Source of the DNA: Persicitalea jodogahamensis
GTDB lineage: Bacteria > Bacteroidota > Bacteroidia > Cytophagales > Spirosomataceae
Length of the DNA: 64,000 nucleotides
Direction of reading: 5' to 3'
Assembly (NCBI RefSeq): GCF_014651615.1
Contig: NZ_BMXF01000004.1
Coordinates: forward strand, 496,001 to 560,000
A program made the position numbers and the translations under genes. Positions 27,767 through 37,174 of this stretch are shown here, one piece after another. How positions within the stretch are numbered: the first letter of the stretch is position 1; every line of letters starts with the position of its first letter. The notes under the pieces are model-generated. The model saw nothing but the letters and a program-made list of their open reading frames with translations, had not been told where the DNA came from and searched no databases.

Positions 27767-28606
27767 TCATTCGTAGAGTGGAGTAGCCTCAATTCTAGAA
27801 TATTGATCAGGTTTATTTTGTTTTATGATCAAAACAAAAGCGACTATCAGCGCTATTCCAGCCCCCGCTCCGGCTATAAAGGCTATTGAATAATAAAATG
27901 GTTCTACTTCCAATCGTTTGAGGACTATTCCGGCGAAAGCCCAAGCCACTGCCAAAGTCAAATAACCGTTTTGAAGGCGAATTGCGGCAAATAAGGCAAT
28001 AAGTAGTCCGATAACAAGCATTATTACAGCCCAGCTATCCTGTTCCAGTCCGCCTCCAAACCAGCGAACACCCGTAAGCCATGCTGTAACATTTGCAATC
28101 GTCGCAACACAAATCCAGCCCAGATACACCCCAAAAGGTGCCTTAGTCAGAAATTTCTCCTTTCTCGTCATTAGGTTGTTTACGTTGACGATGCCAAAAT
28201 TTGTGAGTAGGAGTGATAACAGGATAAACAACATGGTCACTACCGAAACGGGCAGAAACTCATAATGCCACAAGACAATCCAAAGTGAATTCATCAGCGA
28301 TGAAACAAAGTACCAGATCCCAACTTGGGAAACTATGGTGTTGATCCGGCTTGGCTTACCGCTAAATAAGGTTTGAGCTTGATAGACCGTAAATACTAAC
28401 AAGAGAAGGTAGATGATTCCCCAAATACTGAATGTGACGCCAGCTGGAACGAAAAGATTTGGGTACTTGTCAGATAATTCCCCGGTAGTCTGGCCATTGA
28501 TTGGTAAGAAATTAGCCAAAAAGTTCATTAGAATCATAAGAAGATAGCCGGCAATATTGAGAATTTGCAGCGTTTTGATCCAGGGGGTAGAGGTAGTTGT
28601 GATCAT
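27767..28606 (-). CDS. TspO/tryptophan-rich sensory protein-like membrane protein
   Basis: A 279-residue integral membrane protein started at ATG 28606 (MITTTSTPWIK); the TTG six codons upstream is less likely. About eight to nine hydrophobic segments are visible. The motif PNLFVPAGVTFSIWGIIYLL near residue 50 and the later APFGVYLGWICVATIAN are those of the larger bacterial TspO/MBR-related proteins, in which PAGWxFSIWxxIY recurs. Classical TspO is shorter (about 160 residues, five segments), so this is a longer relative whose ligand is unknown. It faces the TPR gene convergently, 17 bases apart. Confidence 0.65.
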   Translation of the reverse strand: MITTTSTPWIKTLQILNIAGYLLMILMNFLANFLPINGQTTGELSDKYPNLFVPAGVTFSIWGIIYLLLLVFTVYQAQTLFSGKPSRINTIVSQVGIWYFVSSLMNSLWIVLWHYEFLPVSVVTMLFILLSLLLTNFGIVNVNNLMTRKEKFLTKAPFGVYLGWICVATIANVTAWLTGVRWFGGGLEQDSWAVIMLVIGLLIALFAAIRLQNGYLTLAVAWAFAGIVLKRLEVEPFYYSIAFIAGAGAGIALIVAFVLIIKQNKPDQYSRIEATPLYE

Positions 28607-28799
28607 CTTGAAAAATTTTATCAAAAACTCATTATTATATGATGATGAGGCACTAAATCCGTACCAGCAGGTTATTTTGAGCCATTTCAGGAATGTGAAG
28701 TATCGATCATAAGTGGGGAGAATTTTCCTTTTGTCCGCAAAATCGGTCTATTGGTATGAGAATTATTGCCATTACTTATTTTAATTTAATTGATGCGCT

Positions 28800-29474
28800 A
28801 TGAAATTTTTAATGAAATCAATTTTTATAATTGCGTTAGCCGTTTTGTCAACAGCAGCTTATTCCCAAAATCGAAATTTTAAATTCGGGATTAAGGCAGG
28901 CGCTAACCTTTCTAACTTAAAGGGGGACGACGTAGTCTCGAGCAATGATCCAAATGTGAAAATAGGAAATACCAATGCCACCTTAACCGGATTTGTAGGC
29001 GGGGTTTTCATGCGTTTGGGGAGTAGTATTTACCTTCAACCCGAAATCCTGCTTTCCCAAAAAGGCGGTTCTGTCAATGTTTTTCGCTCAGGCTCGGGTA
29101 CCACGAATGCCAATAACTCAATAGACGTCCGTTTTACCAACTTTGACGTTCCGGTGTTGGTCGGGTTACGCTTCGGTGATTTTTTCCGCATAAATGCGGG
29201 GCCGATTGCATCGTTGCGTCTTTCCGAAAACGGAGGTTTACGGGAAGCACTAAATGAAGTAGGTGCTAACTCGGTCAAAGATAATTATAAAGCAGCAGCG
29301 CTGGGATATCAGGCAGGGGTCGGTGTGGATATCGGTAACCTAAGTATTGACTTGCGGTATGAAGGCAACGCCTCGAATATAATCAATGCCGATACGGACG
29401 ATGCCAACTTTAATTCACAGCTCAAACGTAAGGGTAGTCTTTTCCAAGCCACACTGGGATTCGCCATTTTTTGA
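28800..29474 (+). CDS. PorT-family outer-membrane beta-barrel protein
   Basis: A 224-residue protein with a signal peptide (SIFIIALAVLSTAAYSQ). FKFGIKAGANLSNLKGDD at the mature start, a run of short amphipathic strands (for example SIYLQPEILLSQKGGSV and FFRINAGPIASLRL) and a terminal FQATLGFAIF are typical of the PorT-type OMP_b-brl_2 domain. These are small barrels of about eight strands. PorT itself assists type IX secretion, but most paralogues have no known role, and no other type IX gene is in the window. It stands alone, flanked by a terminator at 29501-29531. Confidence 0.85.
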   Translation: MKFLMKSIFIIALAVLSTAAYSQNRNFKFGIKAGANLSNLKGDDVVSSNDPNVKIGNTNATLTGFVGGVFMRLGSSIYLQPEILLSQKGGSVNVFRSGSGTTNANNSIDVRFTNFDVPVLVGLRFGDFFRINAGPIASLRLSENGGLREALNEVGANSVKDNYKAAALGYQAGVGVDIGNLSIDLRYEGNASNIINADTDDANFNSQLKRKGSLFQATLGFAIF

Positions 29475-29500
29475 TTCATGAATCAAAACTAGGTCAACAA

Positions 29501-29531
29501 AAAAAAGCTCAACGAACGTTGAGCTTTTTTT
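29501..29531. terminator. Bidirectional terminator between the PorT-like gene and the SDR gene
   Basis: AAAAAAGCTCAACG / CGTTGAGCTTTTTT with a two-base AA centre. Runs of A on one side and T on the other serve both the plus-strand barrel gene (ends 29474) and the minus-strand SDR gene (ends 29559). Confidence 0.85.
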
Positions 29532-29558
29532 GTATTTTCTAACTGCTTCCCAGGTATG

Positions 29559-30389
29559 TCAACCATTGTCGGCAAACTCAGGGTATAAGGTCATTCCACC
29601 ATCAATGTACAGGGTCTCACCATTCACATAGTCTGACTCATCGGACGCCAGCCAGGCAACTGCCTTGGCGACGTCCTCAGCGGTGCCAATGCGACGATAA
29701 GGAATAAGGTTCATTAATTCTTTCAGGCTTTCCTGCTTTGACCAAACCGCCTTGTTAATGGCCGTTTGTATAGCGCCAGGGCTAATTGAGTTCACCCGTA
29801 TTTTATACGGAGCCAATTCTTGAGAAACTGATTTCATCATCATCGAAACTCCGCCTTTGGAAGCAGCATAATTCACATGACCTGCCCATGGGATGACATC
29901 ATGCACCGAGCTCATCATGACTATCTTGCCTATTGCACGGCTTGTGTTGATCGCCTTTCCTTTGTATTCATCAGGTGCCTGCTTGACAAACTGTTTGGCA
30001 GCTTCCCGAATGCATATAAACTGACCCGTAAGATTGACGTCAATAACTTTCTGCCACTGCTTGGTAGTCATCTCCAAGAAAGGCGAATCCACCTGCAAGC
30101 CAGCATTGCTGACCATCACATCCAAGCGACCAAACTTTTTAATTGTTTGCTCAAACATGGATAGGACATCCTCTTCTTTGCTGACATCGGCTTTGACAAT
30201 GATTCCGTCACCACCACCATTTTTGATTTGCTTTAAGGTTTCGTTCGCCTCCTCCTTATTGCTATGGTAGTTCACAACAACATTGGCACCAAGGCCGCCG
30301 AAATAAATCGCGCACGCCTGACCAATCCCAGAGGATGAACCCGTAACTATAACCGTTTGGCCTTTAAATTTCAAAGATGAATCGATCAT
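29559..30389 (-). CDS. Glucose-1-dehydrogenase-like short-chain dehydrogenase
   Basis: A 276-residue classical SDR. The nucleotide-binding glycine motif is VTGSSSGIG (residues 15-23), with NAG at 95-97 and the catalytic set S161, Y174 and K178 in SSVHDVIPWAGHVNYAASKGG. The SSVHxxIPW wording is that of Bacillus-type glucose 1-dehydrogenases, which oxidise glucose to gluconolactone with NAD(P), although close SDRs act on other polyols. The C-terminus (DYVNGETLYIDGGMTLYP) is also family-typical. Its ATG overlaps the stop of a 71-residue gene by four bases (ATGA), so the two are translated together. Confidence 0.88.
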   Translation of the reverse strand: MIDSSLKFKGQTVIVTGSSSGIGQACAIYFGGLGANVVVNYHSNKEEANETLKQIKNGGGDGIIVKADVSKEEDVLSMFEQTIKKFGRLDVMVSNAGLQVDSPFLEMTTKQWQKVIDVNLTGQFICIREAAKQFVKQAPDEYKGKAINTSRAIGKIVMMSSVHDVIPWAGHVNYAASKGGVSMMMKSVSQELAPYKIRVNSISPGAIQTAINKAVWSKQESLKELMNLIPYRRIGTAEDVAKAVAWLASDESDYVNGETLYIDGGMTLYPEFADNG

Positions 30390-30601
30390 AAACCTTCGCT
30401 ATCGACCTGCTTCAATTTCTTCCATACATTCCGATTCACACTTTTTACCGCCCAATCCTTTGCTTGAAGGATCGCCGTACGAATGGCATCGGCCGGAGTC
30501 AAATTATTGGAATTGATTAACTCCTGTGCTAACATAATGGCTCTTTCGCGCGTGGTTGGAGAAAGGTAAGCCAGCTCGGGTGAATTGATGTTTTGATTCA
30601 T
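30386..30601 (-). CDS. Unrecognised 71-residue protein coupled to the SDR gene
   Basis: A small soluble protein beginning MNQNINSPELAYLSPTTRER and continuing with AIMLAQELINSNNLTPADAI. It appears mostly helical, is mildly basic at the C-terminus (NRNVWKKLKQ), and has no signal or membrane segment. I do not recognise the family. The ATGA overlap with the downstream SDR gene is good evidence that it is expressed. A helical partner or regulator of the dehydrogenase is possible but unsupported. Confidence 0.6.
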   Translation of the reverse strand: MNQNINSPELAYLSPTTRERAIMLAQELINSNNLTPADAIRTAILQAKDWAVKSVNRNVWKKLKQVDSEGL

Positions 30602-30716
30602 GTATTGTTGTTCGTTGATTGCGCGATTTTATCTTAAAAAACGGTACCATAGATTCTGCTCACGCGAAGGACAGGATACTGTAAAATTTTCTGCTCAATG
30701 ATGGGTTTTATGGAAT

Positions 30717-30751
30717 AAAAATCCCCACTCCCGGCAGGAAGTGGGGATTTT
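30717..30751 (-). terminator. dnaK terminator
   Basis: AAAATCCCCACT and AGTGGGGATTTT form a perfect 12-bp hairpin around a short CCGGCAGGA loop. It is 14 bases beyond the dnaK stop on the minus strand, with a T-rich end. The interval up to 30601 otherwise holds nothing of note. Confidence 0.8.
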
Positions 30752-30764
30752 CCAAAAGGTCTGA

Positions 30765-32678
30765 TTACTTGACCTCTTCAAAGTTTACGTCCGTGACGTC
30801 TTCTTCGGCGTTGCCAGTGTCCCCTTGGGAGGTAGCTCCATTAGGTGCACCAGCGGTAGGATCGGCCTCAGGGCCAGCTGCGTACATTTCCTGCGAAGCA
30901 GCTTGCCAAGCGGTGTTCAGACTTTCCATTGCCGTATCAATAGCGGCAACGTCCTGGCTCTGATGTGCAGTGCGAAGCTCTGCCAAAGCACCTTCGATAG
31001 CCGACTTATTATCAGCCGAAAGCTTGTCGCCATATTCGCTGAGCTGTTTTTCAGTGCTGAAAATCAAAGTATCAGCAGCATTGATCTTGTCGATCTTCTC
31101 ACGCTCTGCCTTATCGGATTCCTCGTTTGCCTTAGCTTCCTGACGCATACGCTCAATTTCAGCGTCGGTCAATCCACTGGAAGCCTCAATGCGGATTTTC
31201 TGTTCTTTACCGGTCCCTTTATCACGGGCCGAAACATTAAGTATACCATTTGCGTCCACGTCAAAGGTCACCTCTACTTGAGGTACACCACGGGGTGCGG
31301 GCGGAATGCCGTCGAGGTGGAAGCGTCCCAGAGTCCGGTTTTGGTTAGCCAAAGGCCGCTCACCTTGCAGAACATGGATTTCCACAGATGGCTGGTTATC
31401 GGCCGCCGTAGAGAACGTTTCAGTTTTCTTAGAAGGAATCGTGGTGTTTGACTCAATCAGTTTCGTGAATACGCTACCCAAAGTCTCGATACCCAGAGAC
31501 AGGGGAATTACGTCTAGCAGCAGCACATCTTTAACCTCGCCGGTCAGAACACCACCCTGGATAGCTGCGCCTATGGCAACTGCCTCATCGGGGTTTACGC
31601 TCTTGGATGGTTTGCGGCCAAAGAATTTCTCTACTTCTTCCTGAACCCTGGGGATTCGGGTTGATCCACCTACCAGAATCACTTCGTCGATATCACTAGT
31701 GCTGATGTTAGCGTTTTTGATCGCTTTCCGGCATGGCTCCATCATCCGCTTGAATAGGGTGTCCGCCAATTGCTCAAACTTTGCCCGGGTCAGGGTCCGC
31801 ACCAGGTGTTTGGGGATACCATTGATCGGGAAGATGTAAGGCAAGTTGATTTCAGTCTGCGTTGAGCTGGATAGTTCCACCTTAGCTTTCTCAGCAGCTT
31901 CTTTCAGGCGTTGCAGAGCCATCGGATCCTGGGTCAGATCGATGCCTTCATCTTTTTTAAATTCCTCAGCCAGCCAATCGATAATGACCTGATCGAAGTC
32001 ATCACCACCCAGGTGAGTGTCACCGTCAGTAGCTTTCACTTCAAAAACGCCATCACCCAGTTCGAGAACTGAAATATCGAAAGTACCACCCCCCAGATCG
32101 AAGACCGCAATCTTCATATCCTTGTGCTGTTTGTCCAGGCCATAGGCGAGGGCAGCAGCAGTGGGCTCGTTGATAATTCTTTTCACATCCAGACCCGCTA
32201 TTTGTCCAGCTTCTTTCGTGGCCTGACGCTCGGCGTCGTTGAAATAGGCAGGTACCGTCACGACAGCCTCTGTCACTTCCTGGCCCAGGTAGTCTTCCGC
32301 TGTCTGCTTCATTTTTTGCAGAATCAAAGCGGAGATTTCCTGTGGAGTATATTGCCGATCGCCGATCTTAACGCGTGGTGTATTGTTAGGACCTTTCTCT
32401 ACTTCGTAGGCAATGGTCTTCATTTCATTGGTTACTTCCCCGAACCGCTTACCCATAAAGCGCTTGATTGAGCTAATGGTGTGCGTAGGGTTGGTGATTG
32501 CCTGGCGCTTAGCAGGGGCGCCGACTTTGCGCTCGCCATTTCCACTGTCCATGAAGGCTACCACGGAGGGAGTGGTTCTGGCACCTTCACTATTTGGTAT
32601 AACCACGGGCTCGTTTCCCTCCATTACAGCCACGCAGGAGTTCGTAGTTCCTAAGTCTATGCCAATAATTTTTCCCAT
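30765..32678 (-). CDS. dnaK: Chaperone DnaK (Hsp70)
   Basis: A 637-residue full-length Hsp70. The ATPase domain begins [18 protein letters not shown] and shows the phosphate loop [17 protein letters not shown] and the adenosine motif [11 protein letters not shown]. The substrate-binding domain includes [17 protein letters not shown] and [20 protein letters not shown], and the C-terminal lid ends in an acidic tail ([13 protein letters not shown]). It folds and refolds proteins with DnaJ and GrpE, which are not in this window. It has its own terminator. The 247 bases upstream hold the DUF937 terminator; a CIRCE-type operator was not seen. Confidence 0.98.
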   Translation of the reverse strand: MGKIIGIDLGTTNSCVAVMEGNEPVVIPNSEGARTTPSVVAFMDSGNGERKVGAPAKRQAITNPTHTISSIKRFMGKRFGEVTNEMKTIAYEVEKGPNNTPRVKIGDRQYTPQEISALILQKMKQTAEDYLGQEVTEAVVTVPAYFNDAERQATKEAGQIAGLDVKRIINEPTAAALAYGLDKQHKDMKIAVFDLGGGTFDISVLELGDGVFEVKATDGDTHLGGDDFDQVIIDWLAEEFKKDEGIDLTQDPMALQRLKEAAEKAKVELSSSTQTEINLPYIFPINGIPKHLVRTLTRAKFEQLADTLFKRMMEPCRKAIKNANISTSDIDEVILVGGSTRIPRVQEEVEKFFGRKPSKSVNPDEAVAIGAAIQGGVLTGEVKDVLLLDVIPLSLGIETLGSVFTKLIESNTTIPSKKTETFSTAADNQPSVEIHVLQGERPLANQNRTLGRFHLDGIPPAPRGVPQVEVTFDVDANGILNVSARDKGTGKEQKIRIEASSGLTDAEIERMRQEAKANEESDKAEREKIDKINAADTLIFSTEKQLSEYGDKLSADNKSAIEGALAELRTAHQSQDVAAIDTAMESLNTAWQAASQEMYAAGPEADPTAGAPNGATSQGDTGNAEEDVTDVNFEEVK

Positions 32679-32833
32679 TGTATGATTTGTTTTGGTTGTT
32701 TTTGATTTCTGATAGTTATATCAAAAAGCTTATACCACTATTGTGATTGGTGGATGAATGTGACAAATTGGCAGCTGGTAGATGAGCTTATCCCTATTAA
32801 GCATTTGATGTGTTTGCCGATTTCTCATTCTAA

Positions 32834-32866
32834 GAAAAAAGCGGAGCCAAAATCGGCTCCGCTTTG
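32834..32866 (-). terminator. Terminator of the DUF937 gene
   Basis: AAGCGGAGCC, a GATTTTG-type loop, GGCTCCGCTT followed by TTTT on the minus strand. It lies 60 bases after the DUF937 stop and 155 bases before the dnaK start, isolating dnaK from upstream read-through. Confidence 0.8.
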
Positions 32867-32925
32867 CACTATATCTGAAATGAAACAGAAAAATTTCTTT
32901 CAAATAATCACAGGAAAAATATAAT

Positions 32926-33546
32926 CTATTTACCAAAAAGTCCGCCCAGCATTCCACCCAGGTCCATACCGCCACTTTTCTGATCATCGGTATTATTTCC
33001 CCCTAACATGCTACCGCCCATACGCATCAGATCATTCATATCGAGCTTGCCGTCTGCCAAAGCGTAACCGATTTGGTTAAAGTCAAAACCACCACCTCCG
33101 GTTTGCACACCAGAGTTTGAGGTGGATGACCCTCCCATCAGATTGCCCAGGATACTGTTAAAATCGATGCTGCCATCCTGAGAATTACTGGTTTTATTGA
33201 TCAAACTCGCAATGACGCCCGGAAGAACTGAGGCGACAATACCGCTGGCTGCAGAGTTGGACATCCCGAATTTCTCCATAATACTATGAATGGCTTTTCC
33301 GGCGATGCCTGCTACAATGGGATTGCTCATTAAGCTCGAAGATTGTCCGGTGTTCACCGATTTACCAGAAAGCAATCCCATGAGCCCTCCTACATTACCG
33401 CTTTGGGCTTCCTGCTGCATTCCGCCCATGATTGAGCCCATCAGCGTTTGCATTACATCATCATTATGTTGGTTAGGTACTTCAGGGTTTCTGACGACTG
33501 CCTCCTGGGAGTTTTCCTGGATTAGGCCCATTATTTGTTCTAGCAT
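32926..33546 (-). CDS. DUF937 protein
   Basis: A 206-residue protein low in charge and rich in Gly, Met, Asn and Ser. The core NPIVAGIAGKAIHSIMEKFGMS followed by NSAASGIVASVLPGVIASLI is typical of DUF937. The N-terminal part has the repeated MGSIMGGMQQ and GGLMGLLSGK wording, and the C-terminus ends GGMDLGGMLGGLFGK. The function of the family is unknown. No signal peptide or true membrane helix is evident. The upstream region carries a 10-bp inverted repeat (33570-33604), which could be a regulatory site. Confidence 0.8.
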   Translation of the reverse strand: MLEQIMGLIQENSQEAVVRNPEVPNQHNDDVMQTLMGSIMGGMQQEAQSGNVGGLMGLLSGKSVNTGQSSSLMSNPIVAGIAGKAIHSIMEKFGMSNSAASGIVASVLPGVIASLINKTSNSQDGSIDFNSILGNLMGGSSTSNSGVQTGGGGFDFNQIGYALADGKLDMNDLMRMGGSMLGGNNTDDQKSGGMDLGGMLGGLFGK

Positions 33547-33569
33547 TTCTGTTCAGGTTAAAGGGTTAA

Positions 33570-33604
33570 ACTGTCAATTTCCTATTCAAAGACGAATTGA
33601 CAGT
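33570..33604. repeat. 10-bp perfect inverted repeat upstream of the DUF937 gene
   Basis: ACTGTCAATT (33570-33579) and AATTGACAGT (33595-33604), spacer 15 bases. It ends 24 bases before the DUF937 start codon, inside or beside the likely promoter. No T run follows on either strand, so it is more likely an operator or 5' hairpin than a terminator. Confidence 0.6.
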
Positions 33605-33639
33605 AAAAAAGTAACTGGGGTAGTTGGAATTTTGACAAT

Positions 33640-33670
33640 AAAAAACCCTCACCGGGTTGGGTGAGGGTTT
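33640..33670 (-). terminator. Terminator after rplT
   Basis: AAACCCTCACC, CAAC loop, GGTGAGGGTTT followed by TTT on the minus strand, 15 bases after the rplT stop. A strong rho-independent end to the thrS-infC-rpmI-rplT group. Confidence 0.85.
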
Positions 33671-33684
33671 GAAAATCGCTGTTT

Positions 33685-34029
33685 TTACTTTACTTTTTCG
33701 ACGATAGCCTTGAAGGCCTCAGGGTGATTCATGGCCAAATCGGCAAGTACCTTACGGTTCAGTTCGATTCCGCTTTCATTGAGTTTGCCCATAAAGGCTG
33801 AATAAGACATTCCATGTTGCCGGGTTCCGGCGTTGATACGCTGAATCCACAAAGCACGGAAGTTTCTTTTCTTGTGTTTGCGACCGATGTATGCATAGCC
33901 CATCGCTTTTTCGACGGCATTCTTGGCAACGGTCCAAACATTCTTGCGGCGACCGAAGTAGCCTTTGGCCATTTTGATTATTTTCTTGCGTCTGGCCCTG
34001 GACGCAACGTGGTTCACTGAACGTGGCAT
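33685..34029 (-). CDS. rplT: 50S ribosomal protein L20
   Basis: A 114-residue protein, normal length for L20. It starts [20 protein letters not shown] and continues with [19 protein letters not shown] and [20 protein letters not shown]. The basic N-terminal helix threads into 23S rRNA and is needed early in 50S assembly. It is encoded 99 bases downstream of rpmI. In other bacteria L20 represses its own operon; a matching leader structure cannot be confirmed here by eye. Confidence 0.98.
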   Translation of the reverse strand: MPRSVNHVASRARRKKIIKMAKGYFGRRKNVWTVAKNAVEKAMGYAYIGRKHKKRNFRALWIQRINAGTRQHGMSYSAFMGKLNESGIELNRKVLADLAMNHPEAFKAIVEKVK

Positions 34030-34128
34030 ACTGTTGTTGTTTTTTGACAGTCGGTGCTGCTTTGAGTCTTTAATACCGACAATCGGGTGGAAACTTAAAC
34101 CAAAAAAAATAGGAACTGGGTATCAGAA

Positions 34129-34326
34129 TTACTTCAATCCCAGCATGAGCAGAACACGGTGCTTTTCGGTTTCATCGACCAAAGTAGTCTTCACCAGATT
34201 GCGCTTACGCTTGGTTGACTTCTTGGTTAAGATGTGACTGTGAAAAGCATGCTTGCGCTTGATCTTTCCGGTGCCCGTCAGCTTGAACCGCTTTTTGGCG
34301 CCGGACAATGTTTTCATTTTAGGCAT
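34129..34326 (-). CDS. rpmI: 50S ribosomal protein L35
   Basis: A 65-residue basic protein with the family start [20 protein letters not shown], then [20 protein letters not shown]. Standard length. It follows infC by 165 bases that contain a terminator and a promoter-like box, so unlike the compact E. coli arrangement rpmI-rplT probably has its own transcript. Confidence 0.97.
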   Translation of the reverse strand: MPKMKTLSGAKKRFKLTGTGKIKRKHAFHSHILTKKSTKRKRNLVKTTLVDETEKHRVLLMLGLK

Positions 34327-34367
34327 AAAAAATCGTCTATAAATGGATGTAAAGTTTAAACAGCCCG

Positions 34368-34375
34368 CAAAAATA
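34368..34375 (-). promoter_or_regulatory. Candidate -7 box for rpmI-rplT
   Basis: TATTTTTG on the minus strand, an exact TAnnTTTG, lying just beyond the infC-rpmI terminator and about 42 bases before the rpmI start. The -33 position falls in the terminator T run (TTTT rather than TTTG), so the match is partial. Confidence 0.45.
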
Positions 34376-34388
34376 CGGGATTCTCACA

Positions 34389-34429
34389 CAAAAAAAAAGT
34401 CCCGGCTGAACGCTTGGTTCAACCAGGAC
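34389..34429 (-). terminator. Terminator or attenuator between infC and rpmI
   Basis: Minus-strand RNA: GTCCTGGTTGAAC, CAAGC loop, GTTCAGCCGGGAC. All 13 positions pair if two G-U pairs are allowed, and a run of about ten T follows. On the plus strand the same positions would be mismatches, so the structure is tuned to the coding-strand transcript. It stands 62 bases after the infC stop. Confidence 0.8.
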
Positions 34430-34491
34430 CCAATTATTGATATATTTATTTCCCGATACAAGCAGGAAAAGGCAGATTCTTTTATTGCCTA

Positions 34492-35049
34492 TTACTTTTT
34501 GGGAGCTGTAGGAGCCAGAATGATCGTCATCCGCTTACCTTCTAGTTTCGGTTCCATTTCAATCTTACCGTATTCAGCAAGAGCCTCCGAGAAGCGGTTG
34601 AGTATATTGAGTCCTCTTTCCTTAAAAACAATAGTACGACCCACAAAGTGGACATAGGCTTTCACCTTGGCGCCCTCTTTCAGGAATTCCATTGCGTGTT
34701 TCAGTTTAAAGTCGAAATCGTGGTCATCAGTGTTTGGACCAAAACGAATCTCTTTAATTACCACACGTTGAGCCTTGGCCTTAATCTCCTTCTGTTTCTT
34801 TTTTTGCTCGTACTTGAATTTCGAGTAATCCACCACCTTACATACGGGAGGGGTAGCGGTGGGTGCGATTTCCACCAGGTCAAGGCCCTGCGCTTCGGCG
34901 ATGGCCCGCGCTTTGCTGATGTCGTAAACGCCGGTTTCGACATTGTCACCCACTACACGTACTTCGCGCGCCTGGATGCGTTCATTAACTTTGTAAGGTT
35001 CTTCGGGTACTCGGTATCTGCCGCGTGAGCGTGGGGATCTTAATGCCAT
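34492..35049 (-). CDS. infC: Translation initiation factor IF-3
   Basis: A 185-residue protein with both IF-3 domains. The N-terminal part has [17 protein letters not shown] and [26 protein letters not shown] Lys/Gln-rich linker helix ([14 protein letters not shown]) leads to the C-terminal domain with [20 protein letters not shown] and the decoding-site end. It keeps 30S free and checks start codons. The start here is ATG, whereas enterobacterial infC uses AUU for autoregulation. It follows thrS by 103 bases, the order conserved in many bacteria. Confidence 0.97.
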   Translation of the reverse strand: MALRSPRSRGRYRVPEEPYKVNERIQAREVRVVGDNVETGVYDISKARAIAEAQGLDLVEIAPTATPPVCKVVDYSKFKYEQKKKQKEIKAKAQRVVIKEIRFGPNTDDHDFDFKLKHAMEFLKEGAKVKAYVHFVGRTIVFKERGLNILNRFSEALAEYGKIEMEPKLEGKRMTIILAPTAPKK

Positions 35050-35152
35050 AGAGTGTTTTTTTGTAAAAAATTATATTTAAGGTTGAAAAACGTGTATTAC
35101 ATTGGTAAAAGCGGAAAAAATAGTGCCAATACCCGTTAATGATAAGGAAAAA

Positions 35153-37096
35153 TCAAAAACCTGCCAAATTCTCTTTAATTTCTTTTTGAAAAAGGGTTGA
35201 GAACTCTGACCATGACATGGAGCCTAAGTCTCCTTCACCCTTCTTACGAACCGAAACCTGCTGGTCGTTTTGTTCCTTTTCGCCTACAATTAGCATGTAG
35301 GGAACCTTCATAATTTCGGCATCCCGAATCTTACGTCCGATTTTCTCATCGCGGTGATCCACAAAACCCCGGATATCATCATCCTGCAAGGCGAAGAAAA
35401 CTTCTTCGGCATAATCAGAGTACTTTTCTGAAATGGGTAGAATGGCAATTTGATCGGGTGAAAGCCAAAGCGGGAATTGTCCGGCTGTGTTTTCAATCAA
35501 AATCGCGATGAACCTCTCCATGGAGCCGAAGGGAGCACGGTGAATCATTACCGGCCTGTGCTTCTGATTGTCAGATCCAATATATTCAAGCTCGAAGCGA
35601 TTGGGTAGGTTGTAGTCTACCTGGATTGTTCCCAACTGCCACTTACGGCCGAGGGCGTCCCTCACCATGAAATCGAGCTTCGGACCATAAAAAGCCGCCT
35701 CTCCCAGCTCAGTTACAGTGTTTAAGCTCCTCTCAGCGGCGGCTTCTATAATCGCTGACTCTGCCTTTTCCCAGAGATCGTCACTGCCAATGTATTTGGT
35801 TTTGTTTTCGGGATCACGCAAAGATATTTGTGCACTGAAATCGTCGAAACCAAGAGTTTTGAAAACGTAAAGTACCAGGTCGATAACCTTAATGAATTCA
35901 GCTTTCACCTGATCCGGACGACAGAAAATGTGGGCATCGTCCTGAGTGAAACCACGAACCCGGGTCAAACCGTGCAATTCACCGCTTTGCTCGTAACGGT
36001 AGACCGTCCCGAATTCGGCCAGACGTAATGGTAGATCGCGGTAGGAGCGTGGTTTGGTTTTGTATATCTCGCAGTGGTGCGGACAATTCATAGGTTTCAG
36101 CATGAACTCCTCATCTGCGTCAGGGGTCTTAATCGGTTGAAAAGAATCTTTGCCGTATTTTTCCCAGTGTCCGGAAGTCACGTAAAGCGCTTTGCTGCCA
36201 ATATGGGGCGTCACAACGGGCAGATATCCTGCACGTAACTGCGCTTTTTTCAGGAAGCTTTCCAGACGTTCTCTAAGCATAGCACCTTTAGGCAGCCAAA
36301 GTGGCAGGCCTTGCCCTACCTTTTCGGAGAAGGCGAACAAGTCCAGCTCTTTGCCCAACTTCCGGTGGTCACGCTTCTTGGCTTCCTCCACCTGAAAGAT
36401 GTATTCGTCAAGCTCCTTCTGCTTGGGAAACGTGATTCCGTAGATTCGGGTGAGCTGCTTGTTGTCCTGATTGTTCCGCCAATAAGCGCCGGCAATATTG
36501 GTTAGCTTCACTGCCTTGACGGCTCCGGTGTTGGGTATATGGGGCCCTCGGCACAGATCAGTAAATCCACCCTGAGTGTATAGTGTAATCTGACCATCTT
36601 CAAGTCCGTCGATCAGTTCCAGTTTATATTCATCCCCCTTGTTTGTGAAGTATTTTATGGCATCAGCTTTTCCGATGGGTTGGCGCACGTATTCATTTTT
36701 TTGACGGGCCAGCTCTTTCATTTTATTTTCGATGGCAACGAAATCATCGCTGGAAAGAGTCTTTTCACCTAGATCAACATCGTAATAGAACCCCTTTTCG
36801 ATAGAAGGGCCCGTTCCAAATTTTACGCCCGGATAGAGGGATTCCAGTGCCTCAGCCAATAAGTGCGCCGAGGAGTGCCAGAACGTAGCCTGACCTTCCG
36901 GATCATTCCAGGTAAGTAGTTTGACGCTGGAATCCTGCTCGATGGGGCGATTGGCGTCCCAAACCTCCCCGTTAACTACTGCCGACAAAACATTGCGAGC
37001 CAGGCCTTCGCTTATGCTAAGCGCAATGTCATAGGACGATACCCCGGCTGGATATTCCCTGACTGATCCATCCGGGAGGGTAATTTTAATACTCAT
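35153..37096 (-). CDS. thrS: Threonyl-tRNA synthetase
   Basis: A 647-residue class II synthetase. The N-terminal TGS domain (residues 1-62) begins [20 protein letters not shown]. The editing/SAD domain has the HxxxH motif in [12 protein letters not shown] and the paired CRGPH. The catalytic core has [20 protein letters not shown], then [20 protein letters not shown] (motif 2) and [10 protein letters not shown] after motif 3. The C-terminal anticodon-binding domain is present. It charges tRNA-Thr and edits mischarged Ser. It heads the infC-rpmI-rplT group and starts 78 bases after a TPR lipoprotein gene on the same strand. No T-box leader is seen, as expected outside Firmicutes. Confidence 0.98.
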   Translation of the reverse strand: MSIKITLPDGSVREYPAGVSSYDIALSISEGLARNVLSAVVNGEVWDANRPIEQDSSVKLLTWNDPEGQATFWHSSAHLLAEALESLYPGVKFGTGPSIEKGFYYDVDLGEKTLSSDDFVAIENKMKELARQKNEYVRQPIGKADAIKYFTNKGDEYKLELIDGLEDGQITLYTQGGFTDLCRGPHIPNTGAVKAVKLTNIAGAYWRNNQDNKQLTRIYGITFPKQKELDEYIFQVEEAKKRDHRKLGKELDLFAFSEKVGQGLPLWLPKGAMLRERLESFLKKAQLRAGYLPVVTPHIGSKALYVTSGHWEKYGKDSFQPIKTPDADEEFMLKPMNCPHHCEIYKTKPRSYRDLPLRLAEFGTVYRYEQSGELHGLTRVRGFTQDDAHIFCRPDQVKAEFIKVIDLVLYVFKTLGFDDFSAQISLRDPENKTKYIGSDDLWEKAESAIIEAAAERSLNTVTELGEAAFYGPKLDFMVRDALGRKWQLGTIQVDYNLPNRFELEYIGSDNQKHRPVMIHRAPFGSMERFIAILIENTAGQFPLWLSPDQIAILPISEKYSDYAEEVFFALQDDDIRGFVDHRDEKIGRKIRDAEIMKVPYMLIVGEKEQNDQQVSVRKKGEGDLGSMSWSEFSTLFQKEIKENLAGF

Positions 37097-37174
37097 GATT
37101 GGTGGTGTTGTAATGATAAAAGCGCGTAGATTGAACCTGACACACTGTTTTTTTGAAAAAACGGGGAAAAGAGT

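Noticed and set aside
32730-32987. 85-codon minus-strand frame between DUF937 and dnaK
   Set aside because: It runs across the DUF937 terminator hairpin and the DUF937 3' end in another frame and has no recognisable content.
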